NCBI GenBank assembly: GCA_026645575.1
Contig: JAPKMW010000003.1
Span: 205,690 to 269,689, forward strand
Direction of reading: 5' to 3'
Length of the DNA: 64,000 nt
Origin: Caldilineaceae bacterium
GTDB taxonomy: Bacteria; Chloroflexota; Anaerolineae; Caldilineales; Caldilineaceae
Shown: positions 26,968 through 35,793 of the stretch, piece by piece
How the letters are laid out: each line of letters begins with the position of its first letter
Position numbering within the stretch: position 1 is the stretch's first letter
The notes under the pieces: model-generated
What the model saw: only the letters and a program-made list of their open reading frames with translations
What the model was told of the DNA's origin: nothing
Database searches by the model: none
Made by a program: the position numbers and the translations under genes

Positions 26968-27484
26968 AACATTCCCAACCGCTGGGGCTGAACCTCGCCA
27001 CGCTGCTCGCCGCTCTCACCACTGAGGCGCAAAGCACCATCGCCGATGTACGTCGCCTGGTCTACCAACTGCGTCCGCCCGCTTTGGATGAATATGGGCT
27101 GCTCTCGGCCCTGCGCGAATATCTGCACCGCATGGCGCCGAAAGGGACAACGATCACACTGCAAGCGACCGAAACGTTACCCATCCTGCCCGCCGCTGTC
27201 GAAGTGGCGGCGTATCGCATTGTGCAGGAGGCGGTCAACAACGTGGTCAAACATGCGCGAGCATGTACGATCACCGTGACGATAGTGTTGCAACAGAATA
27301 CGAAATTGCCACTTTCCCCCAGTGTAGAAATTTGCGATAATGGCGTGGGCTTACCTGCTGATCACGGGATTGGGATTGGTCTCCATTCGATGCGCGAGCG
27401 GGCAGAGGAATTGGAGGTAGTCATGTGATCGGCCAGCGAAGCGAGGGTGGAACCCAGGTGATAGCAAAGTTGCCGATTGGATAA
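26968..27484 (+). pseudogene. NarL-type histidine kinase remnant (5' truncated, frameshifted)
   Basis: From just after a stop at 26964-26967 the frame reads STIADVRRLVYQLRPPALDE, then VEVAAYRIVQEAVNNVVKHA and CDNGVGLPADHG: the late part of a HisKA_3 domain and the HATPase N and G boxes. The phosphoacceptor His region is gone and no start codon or Shine-Dalgarno precedes it. The frame breaks near 27424; the shifted frame continues VIGQRSEGGTQVIAKLPIG to a stop at 27482-27484, the normal end of such kinases. Both defects mark it as dead. Confidence 0.8.
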
Positions 27485-27517
27485 GTGCGGGATGCACAAT
27501 TGCGACCAGGAACAATC

Positions 27518-28555
27518 ATGACACAAACACAACTCCAAGAAACACTCAATTTATCGTTGGATGCCCACGCATTTTCAGGCGTTGTCTCTGTGCGCCAGGC
27601 AGGGCAAACCCTTTTTGAACGCGCAGCGGGCTATGCCGACCGCAGCAACAGAATCGCCAATACCCTGGACACCCGCTTTGGCATTGCCTCTGGGACGAAA
27701 TTCCTCACGGCGTTGGCGATTGGCAAACTGATTGCCGCCCAGAAACTGACGCTATCCACGCGCTTGTGCGACTGTATTGAACTCAATTTCCCCCACTATA
27801 CGCCCGATATCACCATTCAGCACTTGCTCACCCATACTTCGGGCATCCCAGACTATTTTGATGAAGAGAAGTTCACCGACTTTGATCACTTCTCGGTCAG
27901 CCGCCCCTGGTACGAATTGAAGGGACCGCGCGACTACCTCGCTATTTTTCCTGATGAACCGATGAAGTTTCCACCCGGTAGTCAATTTTCGTACTCAAAT
28001 GGCGGTTATATTCTCCTAGGCGTAGTCATCGAAGCTGTGACCGGCTTGAGCTATCAAGCGTATGTTGACCAGGCGATCTTCAAGGCTATCGGGATGGAGC
28101 GTTCAGGCTTTTTTGCTTTCAATCAGCTACCCGAAAACACTGCATTCGGTTACATCGAAGAGGCGGAGGGGTGGCGGACGAATATCTACAATCTACCCAT
28201 CGTGGGAGCTTCGGATGGGGGCGCTTATACGACCGTGGCCGATCTGGCGACTTTGTGGCAAGCGTTTTGGGCCAATGCAATCTTGCCGCAAGAATTGGTT
28301 GCGCTCTATGCAAGCCCCTATGTACAGGCGGATGTGGAGAGTCCGTATTGGCATTACGGTCATGGGCTGTGGATCGATGATCCAGCCGCTGGCGAGCGGA
28401 AGGTTTATATCATGGGTGGGGATGCCGGAGTGTCATTCTTCTCGAGCGTGCGGCGCGCTAGCGATCTACAAATCACGGTGATCTCGAACAAGAGCAATGG
28501 AACCAGGTCCGTCGTGCGCGACATCGATCGATTCTTCGGCTTCGTAACAATATAA
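27518..28555 (+). CDS. Serine hydrolase, beta-lactamase/PBP fold
   Basis: 345 residues. S58-x-x-K61 (ASGTKFLTAL) is the nucleophile motif of class C beta-lactamases and PBP4-like enzymes; HTSGIPDY and the YSNGGY (Y-x-N) motif follow. No signal peptide is seen, so it may be a cytoplasmic esterase-like member. AGGA lies upstream of the ATG at 27518. True beta-lactamase activity is not implied. Confidence 0.87.
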   Translation: MTQTQLQETLNLSLDAHAFSGVVSVRQAGQTLFERAAGYADRSNRIANTLDTRFGIASGTKFLTALAIGKLIAAQKLTLSTRLCDCIELNFPHYTPDITIQHLLTHTSGIPDYFDEEKFTDFDHFSVSRPWYELKGPRDYLAIFPDEPMKFPPGSQFSYSNGGYILLGVVIEAVTGLSYQAYVDQAIFKAIGMERSGFFAFNQLPENTAFGYIEEAEGWRTNIYNLPIVGASDGGAYTTVADLATLWQAFWANAILPQELVALYASPYVQADVESPYWHYGHGLWIDDPAAGERKVYIMGGDAGVSFFSSVRRASDLQITVISNKSNGTRSVVRDIDRFFGFVTI

Positions 28556-28566
28556 CGCCGTCCACT

Positions 28567-28626
28567 GCGCTTGGCGAGTCCGTGACTCGCGGCTGGGCTG
28601 GGGCGAGTCACAGACTCGCCAAGCGC
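28567..28626. terminator. 24-bp hairpin after the hydrolase gene
   Basis: Arms 28567-28590 and 28603-28626, one mismatch. 11 nt after the hydrolase stop. Shares GTCCGTGAC with the hairpin at 2759-2815. No T-run. Confidence 0.7.
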
Positions 28627-28730
28627 TTACTGTATTCTTTTACGGACCCTTAGGCTTCTGATTGCTCACCTAGCCGCGCAAAGTGCGATTGTGCGGGCGC
28701 GTAAGGCGGGGTTACAGTAAGCCGACATTT

Positions 28731-28772
28731 GCCCCCTTCCCGGCGGTCTCGCTGGCCTGTGCGCAAATCCGC
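28731..28772 (+). repeat. Half copy of repeat family B
   Basis: CCCCTTCCCGG.GGTCT.GCTGGCC.GTGC..AA.TCC is shared, with few differences, with the reverse complement of 58789-58829, where it forms one arm of a hairpin. Here the opposite arm is missing. It lies 50 nt before the caspase-like gene. Confidence 0.6.
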
Positions 28773-28821
28773 TGAAATTAGAAAATTGCTTACCCAAACA
28801 GAATTGCGAGAATTTACCTTC

Positions 28822-29892
28822 ATGACAATGGCAACTATACGCGGCTGGCAACCCCAACAAACCTGGCTCTTTGTCGTCGGCGCCTTAGAATGGAAACATC
28901 CGGATCAGTTTGCGCCATTCCCTAAAGAAAATCGGCGGGACGCTGCGCTGGTGCGCTACTTCACGGAACAGGGTGTACCAGACGAACAGATCCTTTATCT
29001 CCAAGATCAACAAGCCACCTTAGCCCAAATTGAGCAGGCGTTGACCAGCCACCTGCCAAAGGCGCAAAAGGGAGATCTACTCTTTCTCTACTATTGTGGA
29101 CATGGCTACAAACTAGATTCAGGTGATACCTGTTTTGCCTGCTACGATGCCGGCGACAAGGGAATCGCCGGCTGGGACGCGGCCACGATTCCCGCTGCCA
29201 TTGAGCAGCACTTCCCTGGTCGGCGGGCGTTTCTGGCCGCCGATTGCTGTTGCTCCGGCGGCTTGACCGAAAGCGTTGAAGCCCAGGCCGATCGCATTGC
29301 CTACGCCTGCCTCACCTCTTCCTCGGCCAACGAATCCTCCACCGGCAACTGGACCTTTACCGAAGGGCTGCTCGACGGCCTACGCGGCGAAGCCTATAGC
29401 GATGCCGATAACAGCCAGGGGATAACCCTGTTGGAAGTAGCGAACCAGATCATTGCCGACATGGCGTTTGCCGAAGAGCAACGCACCTCGTTTATGACAA
29501 CCGCCGGCTTTGATCCGCACATGATATTGGCTCCCGCCCGACGCAAAACCGATGCACGGATTGGCGAACGGGTGGAAGTTCTCAGCGGCGGCGACTGGTA
29601 CAAAGCGCGCATTATTGCCGCCGATGCTCAAAGCGACACCTACAAAGTGCATTACTACGGCTGGGAAACCAGTGATGATGAGTGGGTCAACCCAAGCCAA
29701 CTGCGCACGACGGATGTTACCCACTATGCAATTGGGGAAACCGTAGAGGTGAAATGGCAAGGCGACTGGTATCCGGCTATCATTCAAGGGGTCCAGGGCA
29801 ATCTGCATCTGATCCACTATGTGGACTATGCCGCGACTTGGGATGAGTGGGTGGGGCCAAGGCGGATGCGGCGGGGTGAAAAAGGTGGGTAG
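28822..29892 (+). CDS. Caspase-like (C14) protease with two C-terminal Tudor-knot-like repeats
   Basis: 356 residues. The caspase-fold domain (about 12-235) has His94 in LYYCGHGYK and a D-x-C-x-S-G nucleophile site at Cys143 (ADCCCSGG), followed by TEGLLDGLRGEA and the ITLLEVAN element. Two repeats follow: 246-296 (RIGERVEVLSGGDWYKARII.. HYYGWETSDDEWV) and 303-351 (IGETVEVKWQGDWYPAII.. HYVDYAATWDEWV), each like a Tudor-knot/chromo-barrel with its aromatic cage residues. No signal peptide: cytoplasmic. Codons upstream of 28822 lie in a repeat and are excluded. Confidence 0.85.
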   Translation: MTMATIRGWQPQQTWLFVVGALEWKHPDQFAPFPKENRRDAALVRYFTEQGVPDEQILYLQDQQATLAQIEQALTSHLPKAQKGDLLFLYYCGHGYKLDSGDTCFACYDAGDKGIAGWDAATIPAAIEQHFPGRRAFLAADCCCSGGLTESVEAQADRIAYACLTSSSANESSTGNWTFTEGLLDGLRGEAYSDADNSQGITLLEVANQIIADMAFAEEQRTSFMTTAGFDPHMILAPARRKTDARIGERVEVLSGGDWYKARIIAADAQSDTYKVHYYGWETSDDEWVNPSQLRTTDVTHYAIGETVEVKWQGDWYPAIIQGVQGNLHLIHYVDYAATWDEWVGPRRMRRGEKGG

Positions 29893-29961
29893 ATGTGCCG
29901 ACCAGAAAAAGAACCCCTGGAGGCTGGGGTCTTTGTTTCTGTTGTCATGCGTTTTCTCGGC

Positions 29962-30648
29962 TTACATGTATTGGGCTTGACCGGTCTGGCTGCGGCCTTG
30001 GATGAAGTTGAGGTAGGTGGCGGCATCCTTGCGGCTGCGCAGGTTGAGTTTTTTCAGCACGTTGTGAACATGGTTCTTTACCGTGCCGACGCCGATGATC
30101 AAGTTGTCGGCGATCATCTGGTTGGAATGACCTTCGGCCAGGAAGCGGAGGATTTCGCACTCGCGCTCGGTCAGGTTGGCATAAAGCGTCGATTTGGGTT
30201 CAAAGCGAGCGGTCAGGCGGCTCAACTTGTTGAGGTGCAGCATTAAGGCGGCAGTAATGGCCGGTGAAACCAGTGGCTTGCCCTTGCAGACAGCTTCGAT
30301 GTGCTTGGGCCACTGTTGCACACCTTCCTGCGCCAGGGCATACCCGGCCGCGCCGGCGGCAATGTAACTCAAAATCTGCTGTGGATCATTGGGTAGACCC
30401 GTTATAATCACTTTGGCCGGCACCGTTTGCTGGCGCAGACGTTTGATCAACTTGAGCGCGCCCTGCTCCGGCAGGCTGGCGGAAACAAGAATGACATCAC
30501 AATTATCCGCGCTGACACGCGCAAGCCCTTCGTTGATCGAATTCATAAGGTTGATCACACGCATGTCTGCTTCTTTGTTCAAAAGAGCAGCAGCTTGACT
30601 GGCGAGGGCTTGATTTTCATGAATGATGAAAATTCTTGTGCGGTTCAT
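29962..30648 (-). CDS. LuxR/NarL-type regulator with a degenerate receiver
   Basis: 228 residues; AGGAG before the ATG at 30648. The receiver-like part (1-120) begins IFIIHENQALA, lacking the acidic pair, and has VILVSASLPE where VLLD..LP is expected, so the phosphoacceptor Asp is replaced. The LuxR HTH is intact (NLTERECEILRFLAEGHSNQ.. GVGTVKNHVHNVL). It probably binds DNA independently of phosphorylation. Last gene of the minus-strand signalling run; ends 69 nt from the caspase-like gene, convergently. Confidence 0.87.
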   Translation of the reverse strand: MNRTRIFIIHENQALASQAAALLNKEADMRVINLMNSINEGLARVSADNCDVILVSASLPEQGALKLIKRLRQQTVPAKVIITGLPNDPQQILSYIAAGAAGYALAQEGVQQWPKHIEAVCKGKPLVSPAITAALMLHLNKLSRLTARFEPKSTLYANLTERECEILRFLAEGHSNQMIADNLIIGVGTVKNHVHNVLKKLNLRSRKDAATYLNFIQGRSQTGQAQYM

Positions 30649-30900
30649 AAAGCTTTCTTCTCCTGGTTGATAGGGTCGGTTTAGCGGTAGTGCTTTTAAC
30701 ACTATGGGGGTGCGAATCACTTTGGTAAGGCAAGGATACCCGATTCGTCCCTACTTTTACACGACCCCTGCGCCAGTCTTTGATTGCCGCACAGGGTAAG
30801 ATGGGGCCTGTCGGATCCGACAGGGTGTGAAAAAAGGCACAAGCACTTTTTTTTATCGCTCCCAGCGCGCCACGGACGCACGAGGAGCGATGAAAAGTGT

Positions 30901-31533
30901 CTACTTCTTGCCGCGCTTAATGGCCCAACTAATGGCCTCGGCGCGCGAGGTGACACCTAATTTGTCGTAGATATTGGTGAGGTGAAAACGTACGGTGCGT
31001 TCACTGAGGGTTAATTCGGTGGCAATGCGGTTGTTGGTCCAGCCCTCGGCCACTAGTTTGAGTACTTCCTCTTCTCGTTCGGTCAGATCAATCAAATCGC
31101 GTTGTTTTTTGCGCGTGATCGTCGCCATGCGTGCGACCGCTCGTCGGCTCAACCAGCCCTCTTCGCCATTGGCAACCCCGTGGATGGCCTCGATAATGGT
31201 ATCGAGCGCCTCTTCCTTGGTCAAATAGCCGGCCGCGCCATTGGCCAGGAGATTCATAATATACTCTTCGTCGTCGTGGGCGCTTAGGGCCAGCACACGC
31301 ACCGGCAGCCGCGCCGCCTCCACTTCTTGCGCCACTTCGACGCCGCTCTTACCCGGCATCTCCATGTCCAGCAGCAACACATCCGGCTTGAGCCGTTTGA
31401 TCAAACCCACCGCGTCATCCCCACGCTCTGCCTCGCCCACCACATGAATATCCCCCGACTGTTCCAACAACATGCGGATGCCGGAGCGAACAATGGGGTG
31501 GTCGTCAATCATCAAGACACGAACTTTTTTCAT
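30901..31533 (-). CDS. NarL-type response regulator (canonical)
   Basis: 210 residues. Receiver with MIDDHPIVR, phosphoacceptor Asp in LLLDMEMPG (about residue 54) and the usual Thr/Ser and Lys (YLTKEEAL). LuxR HTH: DLTEREEEVLKLVAEGWTNN, then SERTVRFHLTNIY. A DNA-binding regulator likely phosphorylated by one of the two kinases in the cluster. Confidence 0.93.
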   Translation of the reverse strand: MKKVRVLMIDDHPIVRSGIRMLLEQSGDIHVVGEAERGDDAVGLIKRLKPDVLLLDMEMPGKSGVEVAQEVEAARLPVRVLALSAHDDEEYIMNLLANGAAGYLTKEEALDTIIEAIHGVANGEEGWLSRRAVARMATITRKKQRDLIDLTEREEEVLKLVAEGWTNNRIATELTLSERTVRFHLTNIYDKLGVTSRAEAISWAIKRGKK

Positions 31534-31563
31534 CTTGCAGCTTTCGTTTGGGCGGTAAAAGAT

Positions 31564-31682
31564 AGGTAGACAGGTAGACAAGTAGACAAGTAATCAGGTA
31601 GACAAGTAAACAGGTAGACAAGTAAACAGGTAGACAGGTAAATATGACCTACGCACCACTTTACCAGTCTACCTGTTTACTT
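31564..31682. repeat. Octamer array (AGGTAGAC)n with facing inverted arm
   Basis: About ten 8-bp units (AGGTAGAC with A/G changes and some GTAAAC variants) run from 31564 to 31643. After an 18-nt spacer come about 2.5 units in the opposite orientation (31661-31682), so the locus can fold into a hairpin. Same unit and architecture at 41933-42073; one hairpin copy at 34072-34094. Confidence 0.85.
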
Positions 31683-31690
31683 ACGGCCTC

Positions 31691-32746
31691 CTACTCTGGC
31701 AGCGGTCGATTGGCCGTGACCTGGATCAGCGTTCCCGCACCAGGGGCTGACGTAACTTTGAGCCGGCCACCGATAGCTTCGGCGCGCTCAATGGCATCTA
31801 GTAGGCCGATGCGGCCGGTGCGGGCAAAGTCAATCCAGTGGTGCGGCGGTGTAAAGCCAAGGCCATCATCAATGACCTTTAATTGTACCTGCTCTGCGGT
31901 CAGGCGCAAACTAACGCGCACGTTGGTGGCTTGAGCATGGCGAGCGACATTATCGAGCGCCTGTTGGAAGATACGGTAAAAGGCGAGGCGCATCCGTTCC
32001 GAAAGGCGCTGTTCGTCGGCATCCAGATCGAGCATAATATTAAGGTGTGGGAACTGGCTTTGAAAACGGCGGACATGGGCGCGAATAGCTTTTTCCAGAC
32101 CAAAGGGGCCTAACGCCGGCGGGCGCAGATCGACACAGAAGGAGCGCACCGACTCAATTACCGTTTGCAGACCACCCTGGACAAAGGTCAATTGGTTTTG
32201 GGCCGCTTCATCGGTCAAGCCGCCAAGAAGCACGCCCAGATGAAAGCGGAGACCAATGAGATCCTGAAGCGGTCCTTCGTGTAAGCGTTGGGCCAGCCGC
32301 AACCGTTCGGCTTCGCGGCTATCGGTTAACCGTTGGCGGGTCTCAATGGCTTCAGCGCGGATCTGTTTTTGTTGTAGCGCGTAACGGATGGTGCGTTCAA
32401 GGAGGGCGGCGGTCAGTTCGCCTTTGATCAGATAATCGACAGCGCCGGCCTGCATTGCTTTAAGGTCAATCGTGCGGTTATCCTGGCTGGTCAGCAAAAT
32501 CACTGGGCCTTGGCACCCTTGGGCCAGACTGCTCCGCAGCAATGCCAAGCCATCTTCCGCACCGATCTGCTCATTCAGCAAATAGATGTCATGTTGATTG
32601 CGCTTCATAACAGCCAACGCCGCCTCAGCGCTGTTCACCCACTGGAGATCCAGAGGGGAAAGAGACCAATTGCACAACAATTCGCGAGTTAGGAGAAACT
32701 CTTCTTCATTACCCTCCACCAGCAGAATGCGTAACGGGTTGCTCAT
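31691..32746 (-). CDS. Hybrid protein: degenerate receiver + HisKA_3 histidine kinase
   Basis: 351 residues. The N-terminal receiver lacks the acidic pair (LLVEGNEEEF) and has IYLLNEQIG where the phosphoacceptor Asp should be, so it is a pseudo-receiver, though Lys (YLIKGEL) remains. The kinase follows: H-box AERLRLAQRLHEGPLQDLIG, LRPPALGPFGLEKAI, and HATPase N box (FYRIFQQALDNVARHA), G1 IDDGLGF and GRIGLLDAIERA. Probably phosphorylates the NarL regulators nearby. Confidence 0.9.
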   Translation of the reverse strand: MSNPLRILLVEGNEEEFLLTRELLCNWSLSPLDLQWVNSAEAALAVMKRNQHDIYLLNEQIGAEDGLALLRSSLAQGCQGPVILLTSQDNRTIDLKAMQAGAVDYLIKGELTAALLERTIRYALQQKQIRAEAIETRQRLTDSREAERLRLAQRLHEGPLQDLIGLRFHLGVLLGGLTDEAAQNQLTFVQGGLQTVIESVRSFCVDLRPPALGPFGLEKAIRAHVRRFQSQFPHLNIMLDLDADEQRLSERMRLAFYRIFQQALDNVARHAQATNVRVSLRLTAEQVQLKVIDDGLGFTPPHHWIDFARTGRIGLLDAIERAEAIGGRLKVTSAPGAGTLIQVTANRPLPE

Positions 32747-32752
32747 AATACA

Positions 32753-33463
32753 TTAAGACTCAAACTGAGTTTTACTCGGTAGCAGGCTTACTGAAAGAAA
32801 TTCGTTCTCTTCATGCTGTTGGAGCAAGGAGAGATAGAGGGCTGCATCTTTCCGGCTGCTAACATTCAACTTGTCAAAGATACTGTGAATATGGTTTTTG
32901 ACGGTGCCCACTTCGATGACCAACTGTGCGGCAATCTCCTGGTTGGTCAGGCCTTGAGCGATCAAGTTTAAAATCTCGCGTTCGCGCTCGGTCAATTCAT
33001 CGTACTGTTCCGGCACAACGCCCACATCTTCGAGAATTTCGGATAGATTGGCAATACGATTCATAAGTGCCGCCACCACTTCCGGTGCGACAAAGGCTTC
33101 CTGGTTAAAGGTAGCGCGAATACGTAGGCGCAATTCATCCAGCGAATCCTGCAAGAGGGTGTAGCCGGAAGCGCCGGCCTCAATATAACGCATGATCACA
33201 GCTTCGCTGTCCGCCAGTCCCAGGACAATAATCCGGAGATTCGGGTAAGCGCTTTTGACTTCTTCAATTAGTTGCAGTGCGCTCTCTTCATAAAGATGCG
33301 CGTTGACCAACAGGAGGTCGCTCTCGGCTGTCGCCAGTTCTTGTTGCGCTTCCTGGGCATTATGCACCAGCGCCATCACTGTCATATCCGGCTCTTTGTT
33401 GAGCACCAGAGCCAACGCTTCACCCGCCAGATGAATTTTGTCAACAACAATAATCCGAATCAT
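32753..33463 (-). CDS. LuxR/NarL-type regulator with a degenerate receiver
   Basis: 236 residues from the ATG at 33463 (an ATG 54 nt upstream is possible; neither has a clear Shine-Dalgarno). Receiver-like IRIIVVDKIHLAGEALALVL, but LLLVNAHLYE shows Asn at the phosphoacceptor. HTH: ELTEREREILNLIAQGLTNQ, then EVGTVKNHIHSIFDKLNVSS. Close paralogue of 29962-30648. Stops 6 nt before the downstream kinase gene, so the two are likely co-translated. Confidence 0.87.
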   Translation of the reverse strand: MIRIIVVDKIHLAGEALALVLNKEPDMTVMALVHNAQEAQQELATAESDLLLVNAHLYEESALQLIEEVKSAYPNLRIIVLGLADSEAVIMRYIEAGASGYTLLQDSLDELRLRIRATFNQEAFVAPEVVAALMNRIANLSEILEDVGVVPEQYDELTEREREILNLIAQGLTNQEIAAQLVIEVGTVKNHIHSIFDKLNVSSRKDAALYLSLLQQHEENEFLSVSLLPSKTQFES

Positions 33464-33678
33464 TGGCGTCTGATGTAAGTTCCCGATGAAATGTGCTTGT
33501 GCCTGCGATTGTAGCATAATTTGCCATAGAAAAGTAGCGTACTGTTTGTTGTCTTCATTCTAGTTTCTGTTACTCGCCATTCTATTGATCAAGGTACAAG
33601 GTGAGGGTACATACGAAGATACAAGATGGTTCAATGGTTCGCAAACTTGAGCGGTAGGGAAACCGCACCTACTAACCA

Positions 33679-34044
33679 TTACCCACGCATAACCCGGCGA
33701 ATTGTGGGGATCAGGGATTGGGGCGCTTGTTCTTTGACAATGTAATAGGTTGCGCCGGCAGCCAGGATTTCGGTAATAAAGGTTTCCTCTTTATGTCCAG
33801 AGATCACAACCGTCACCAGCGCCGGGTACTCTTTGTGGAGGTGCTGTACAAATTCCAGCCCATTCATTCCTGGCAAGGAGAAATCGACCAACACAATATC
33901 AGGGGCGGTTTGCGGGATTTGTAGGAGCGCCGCTTCTCCAGAATCCGCCTCGCCACAAATATTGATATCAGGTTCGCGCTGCAAGATGAGCGCGTAACTC
34001 TGTCGAATGATTGGGTGATCTTCAACAATAAAAACGTGAACCAT
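33679..34044 (-). CDS. Stand-alone receiver domain (canonical)
   Basis: 121 residues, a single receiver: VHVFIVEDHPIIR, Asp in VLVDFSLPG (about residue 53), YYIVKEQ. No output domain, so it probably acts as phosphate shuttle or regulator by protein contact. Located between two kinases of the cluster. Downstream at 33658-33672 is a 15-nt sequence (GGAAACCGCACCTAC) identical to 59290-59304. Confidence 0.92.
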   Translation of the reverse strand: MVHVFIVEDHPIIRQSYALILQREPDINICGEADSGEAALLQIPQTAPDIVLVDFSLPGMNGLEFVQHLHKEYPALVTVVISGHKEETFITEILAAGATYYIVKEQAPQSLIPTIRRVMRG

Positions 34045-34071
34045 ACGTGCCTCAGGTCGTAGACAGATGAG

Positions 34072-34094
34072 CAGGTAGACAGAGTGTCTACCTG
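34072..34094. repeat. Single octamer hairpin supplying a stop codon
   Basis: 10-bp arms 34072-34081 and 34085-34094 (CAGGTAGACA and complement). The minus-strand kinase gene ends inside it: its last codons are AAC AGG TAG, so the repeat provides the terminator codon. Confidence 0.7.
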
Positions 34095-35158
34095 TTCACC
34101 AACGCCTTCGGAACAGTAAGCGTTACGCTGGCGCCCTGACCGCTTTGCGACACAACTGTCAACTGTCCACCAAAGAGATTTAAGCGTTCTTGGATACTGG
34201 ACAGGCCAAAGCTGCCGGGTTTGCGTACCGGTTGTTCCTGATTGGTCAACGGAAAGCCGATCCCTTCATCGGCAACACAGACACTGATTGTCTCATCTTT
34301 TTCCGTTAAACTCAAATAGGCGCGCTTGCTTTGCGCATGTTTGACTACATTAAAGAGCAACTCACGCGTAACTTGGAAGAGCAACACGGCTAGCTCACTG
34401 TTGGGGGGCCGGCAATCTTCCTGGAGATCCAGACGCACATCCAGCCCATGCATCTCGGCCATATGGCCGGCCAGCCAGCGAAAAGCGGCAAGCAACCCTT
34501 CCCGTTGCAACACTGGCGGGCTGAGTTCAACCGTCAGTGAACGTGTCGCTTGAATGGCTGCTTCCGCCAATTCTTGAATCACCTCTAAATGCTCTTGTAG
34601 CACCGGGTGGGCGCTGGGCGGGGCATCAAGAATGAGCAAATGGGTACGTAACTGAATGCCATGCAGCATCTGTTGAATATGATCATGCAGAATTTGCGAA
34701 ATGCGTTGCCGCTCCCGTTGTTCAGCCAGGGTAAGCGCAGAAGCCAGTTCGCGTAATTGCAGGTTCTTGTTGGCAACAGCGCGCAGTAAGGTTACTTTAT
34801 CAATGGCTTGGCGAATGGCATGGGTGAGCGCCGTGCGGGTGATATGGTTTTTGACCAGGTAATCCTGGGCGCCTTCCCGCATCGCTTCAACAATCACTTC
34901 AGGGCTTTCCAGCGCAGTCGTGACAATGACCGGAATAAAGCGTTCGGTAAAGAAGGGTAAGAGCGCCAGACCATCGCCATCAGGCAGGCGATAGTCGAGC
35001 AGTACACAATCGGGACGCAACTCGTTACAGAAACGGAGCGCATCCTGCCCGGTGGATACCTCATACACCTGGTATTCTTGCCCTAGATGACGGCGAATGG
35101 CCTCGCGGTCGATCTCGTCATCCTCCACCAGCAACAGGTCAATCACAGTTGCGCTCAT
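34088..35158 (-). CDS. Hybrid protein: receiver + HisKA_3 histidine kinase (canonical)
   Basis: 356 residues. Receiver 8-120: LLLVEDDEIDRE, Asp in VLLDYRLPDGDG, Lys in YLVKNHI. The HisKA_3 H-box QRERQRISQILHDHIQQML precedes a HATPase domain (LLFNVVKHAQ, VADEGIGF, GSFGLSSIQERL). Complete kinase. Overlaps the upstream regulator gene by 4 nt (ATGA). Ends within a repeat hairpin. Confidence 0.93.
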   Translation of the reverse strand: MSATVIDLLLVEDDEIDREAIRRHLGQEYQVYEVSTGQDALRFCNELRPDCVLLDYRLPDGDGLALLPFFTERFIPVIVTTALESPEVIVEAMREGAQDYLVKNHITRTALTHAIRQAIDKVTLLRAVANKNLQLRELASALTLAEQRERQRISQILHDHIQQMLHGIQLRTHLLILDAPPSAHPVLQEHLEVIQELAEAAIQATRSLTVELSPPVLQREGLLAAFRWLAGHMAEMHGLDVRLDLQEDCRPPNSELAVLLFQVTRELLFNVVKHAQSKRAYLSLTEKDETISVCVADEGIGFPLTNQEQPVRKPGSFGLSSIQERLNLFGGQLTVVSQSGQGASVTLTVPKALVNR

Positions 35159-35658
35159 AGCTGCTCCTCTGGCGGGAATTCGATCATCCGCCAGTACATG
35201 CTCAATAACTCGACAAGATCGATAAAATTTTCACCGGCGCGTTGCTTTAGAAAATAGCCGGCGATCTGCGCATTGTAAGCGGCCAGCTTATCCTGGTCGC
35301 TATCCGATGTGGTCAGCACAAAGACGACACTGGCCATTAAATGCGGATCCTGGCGTAGCGTATGGAGAAACTCAACGCCATTCATTCGTGGCATATTAAG
35401 ATCGAGCAAGATGAGATAAGGTGCGCGTAACCGTGTTTTGCCGCATTCGCCCCGCAGAACACAAAGAGCATCAAAGCCATCAGAGACAATCGTAATCGGA
35501 TTCCTTAAATTCTGCCGGCGAAAGGCGCGCACAATCGCTTCGGCATCGACTTCGTCGTCTTCCACCAATAACAGATGAACCGCTTCATTTAACCGTTCAT
35601 GTACCATCGGCCCTGTATTGTTCTGTTCTTGAAATAAGGATAGAGTGTTAAAAAGCAC
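35155..35658 (-). CDS. Rcp1-type single-domain response regulator
   Basis: 167 residues from GTG at 35658 (AAGAGG upstream; ATG at 35607 is an alternative). Receiver with LLLVEDDEVDAEAI, Asp in LILLDLNMPRMNG and Lys in YFLKQRA; the long helix 4 region (TTSDSDQDKLAAY) is typical of the Rcp1 type that partners hybrid or phytochrome kinases. First gene of the signalling run, overlapping the kinase by 4 nt. Confidence 0.9.
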   Translation of the reverse strand: MLFNTLSLFQEQNNTGPMVHERLNEAVHLLLVEDDEVDAEAIVRAFRRQNLRNPITIVSDGFDALCVLRGECGKTRLRAPYLILLDLNMPRMNGVEFLHTLRQDPHLMASVVFVLTTSDSDQDKLAAYNAQIAGYFLKQRAGENFIDLVELLSMYWRMIEFPPEEQL

Positions 35659-35793
35659 AAAACCTCTTAAACACCCACCAACGCATCAATTTGAGCCAAG
35701 ACCCGCCCTTTCGGATCATAACCCAATGCGATCATATCATATTTAGCTGATGCTATCAATCTGGTGAGCATGGTGATGAGTGTTTATTTTCTA

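Noticed and set aside
28729..28821. N-terminal extension of the caspase-like protein
   Set aside because: The DNA is a repeat half copy (family B) also found before 58743; no Shine-Dalgarno at the upstream start.
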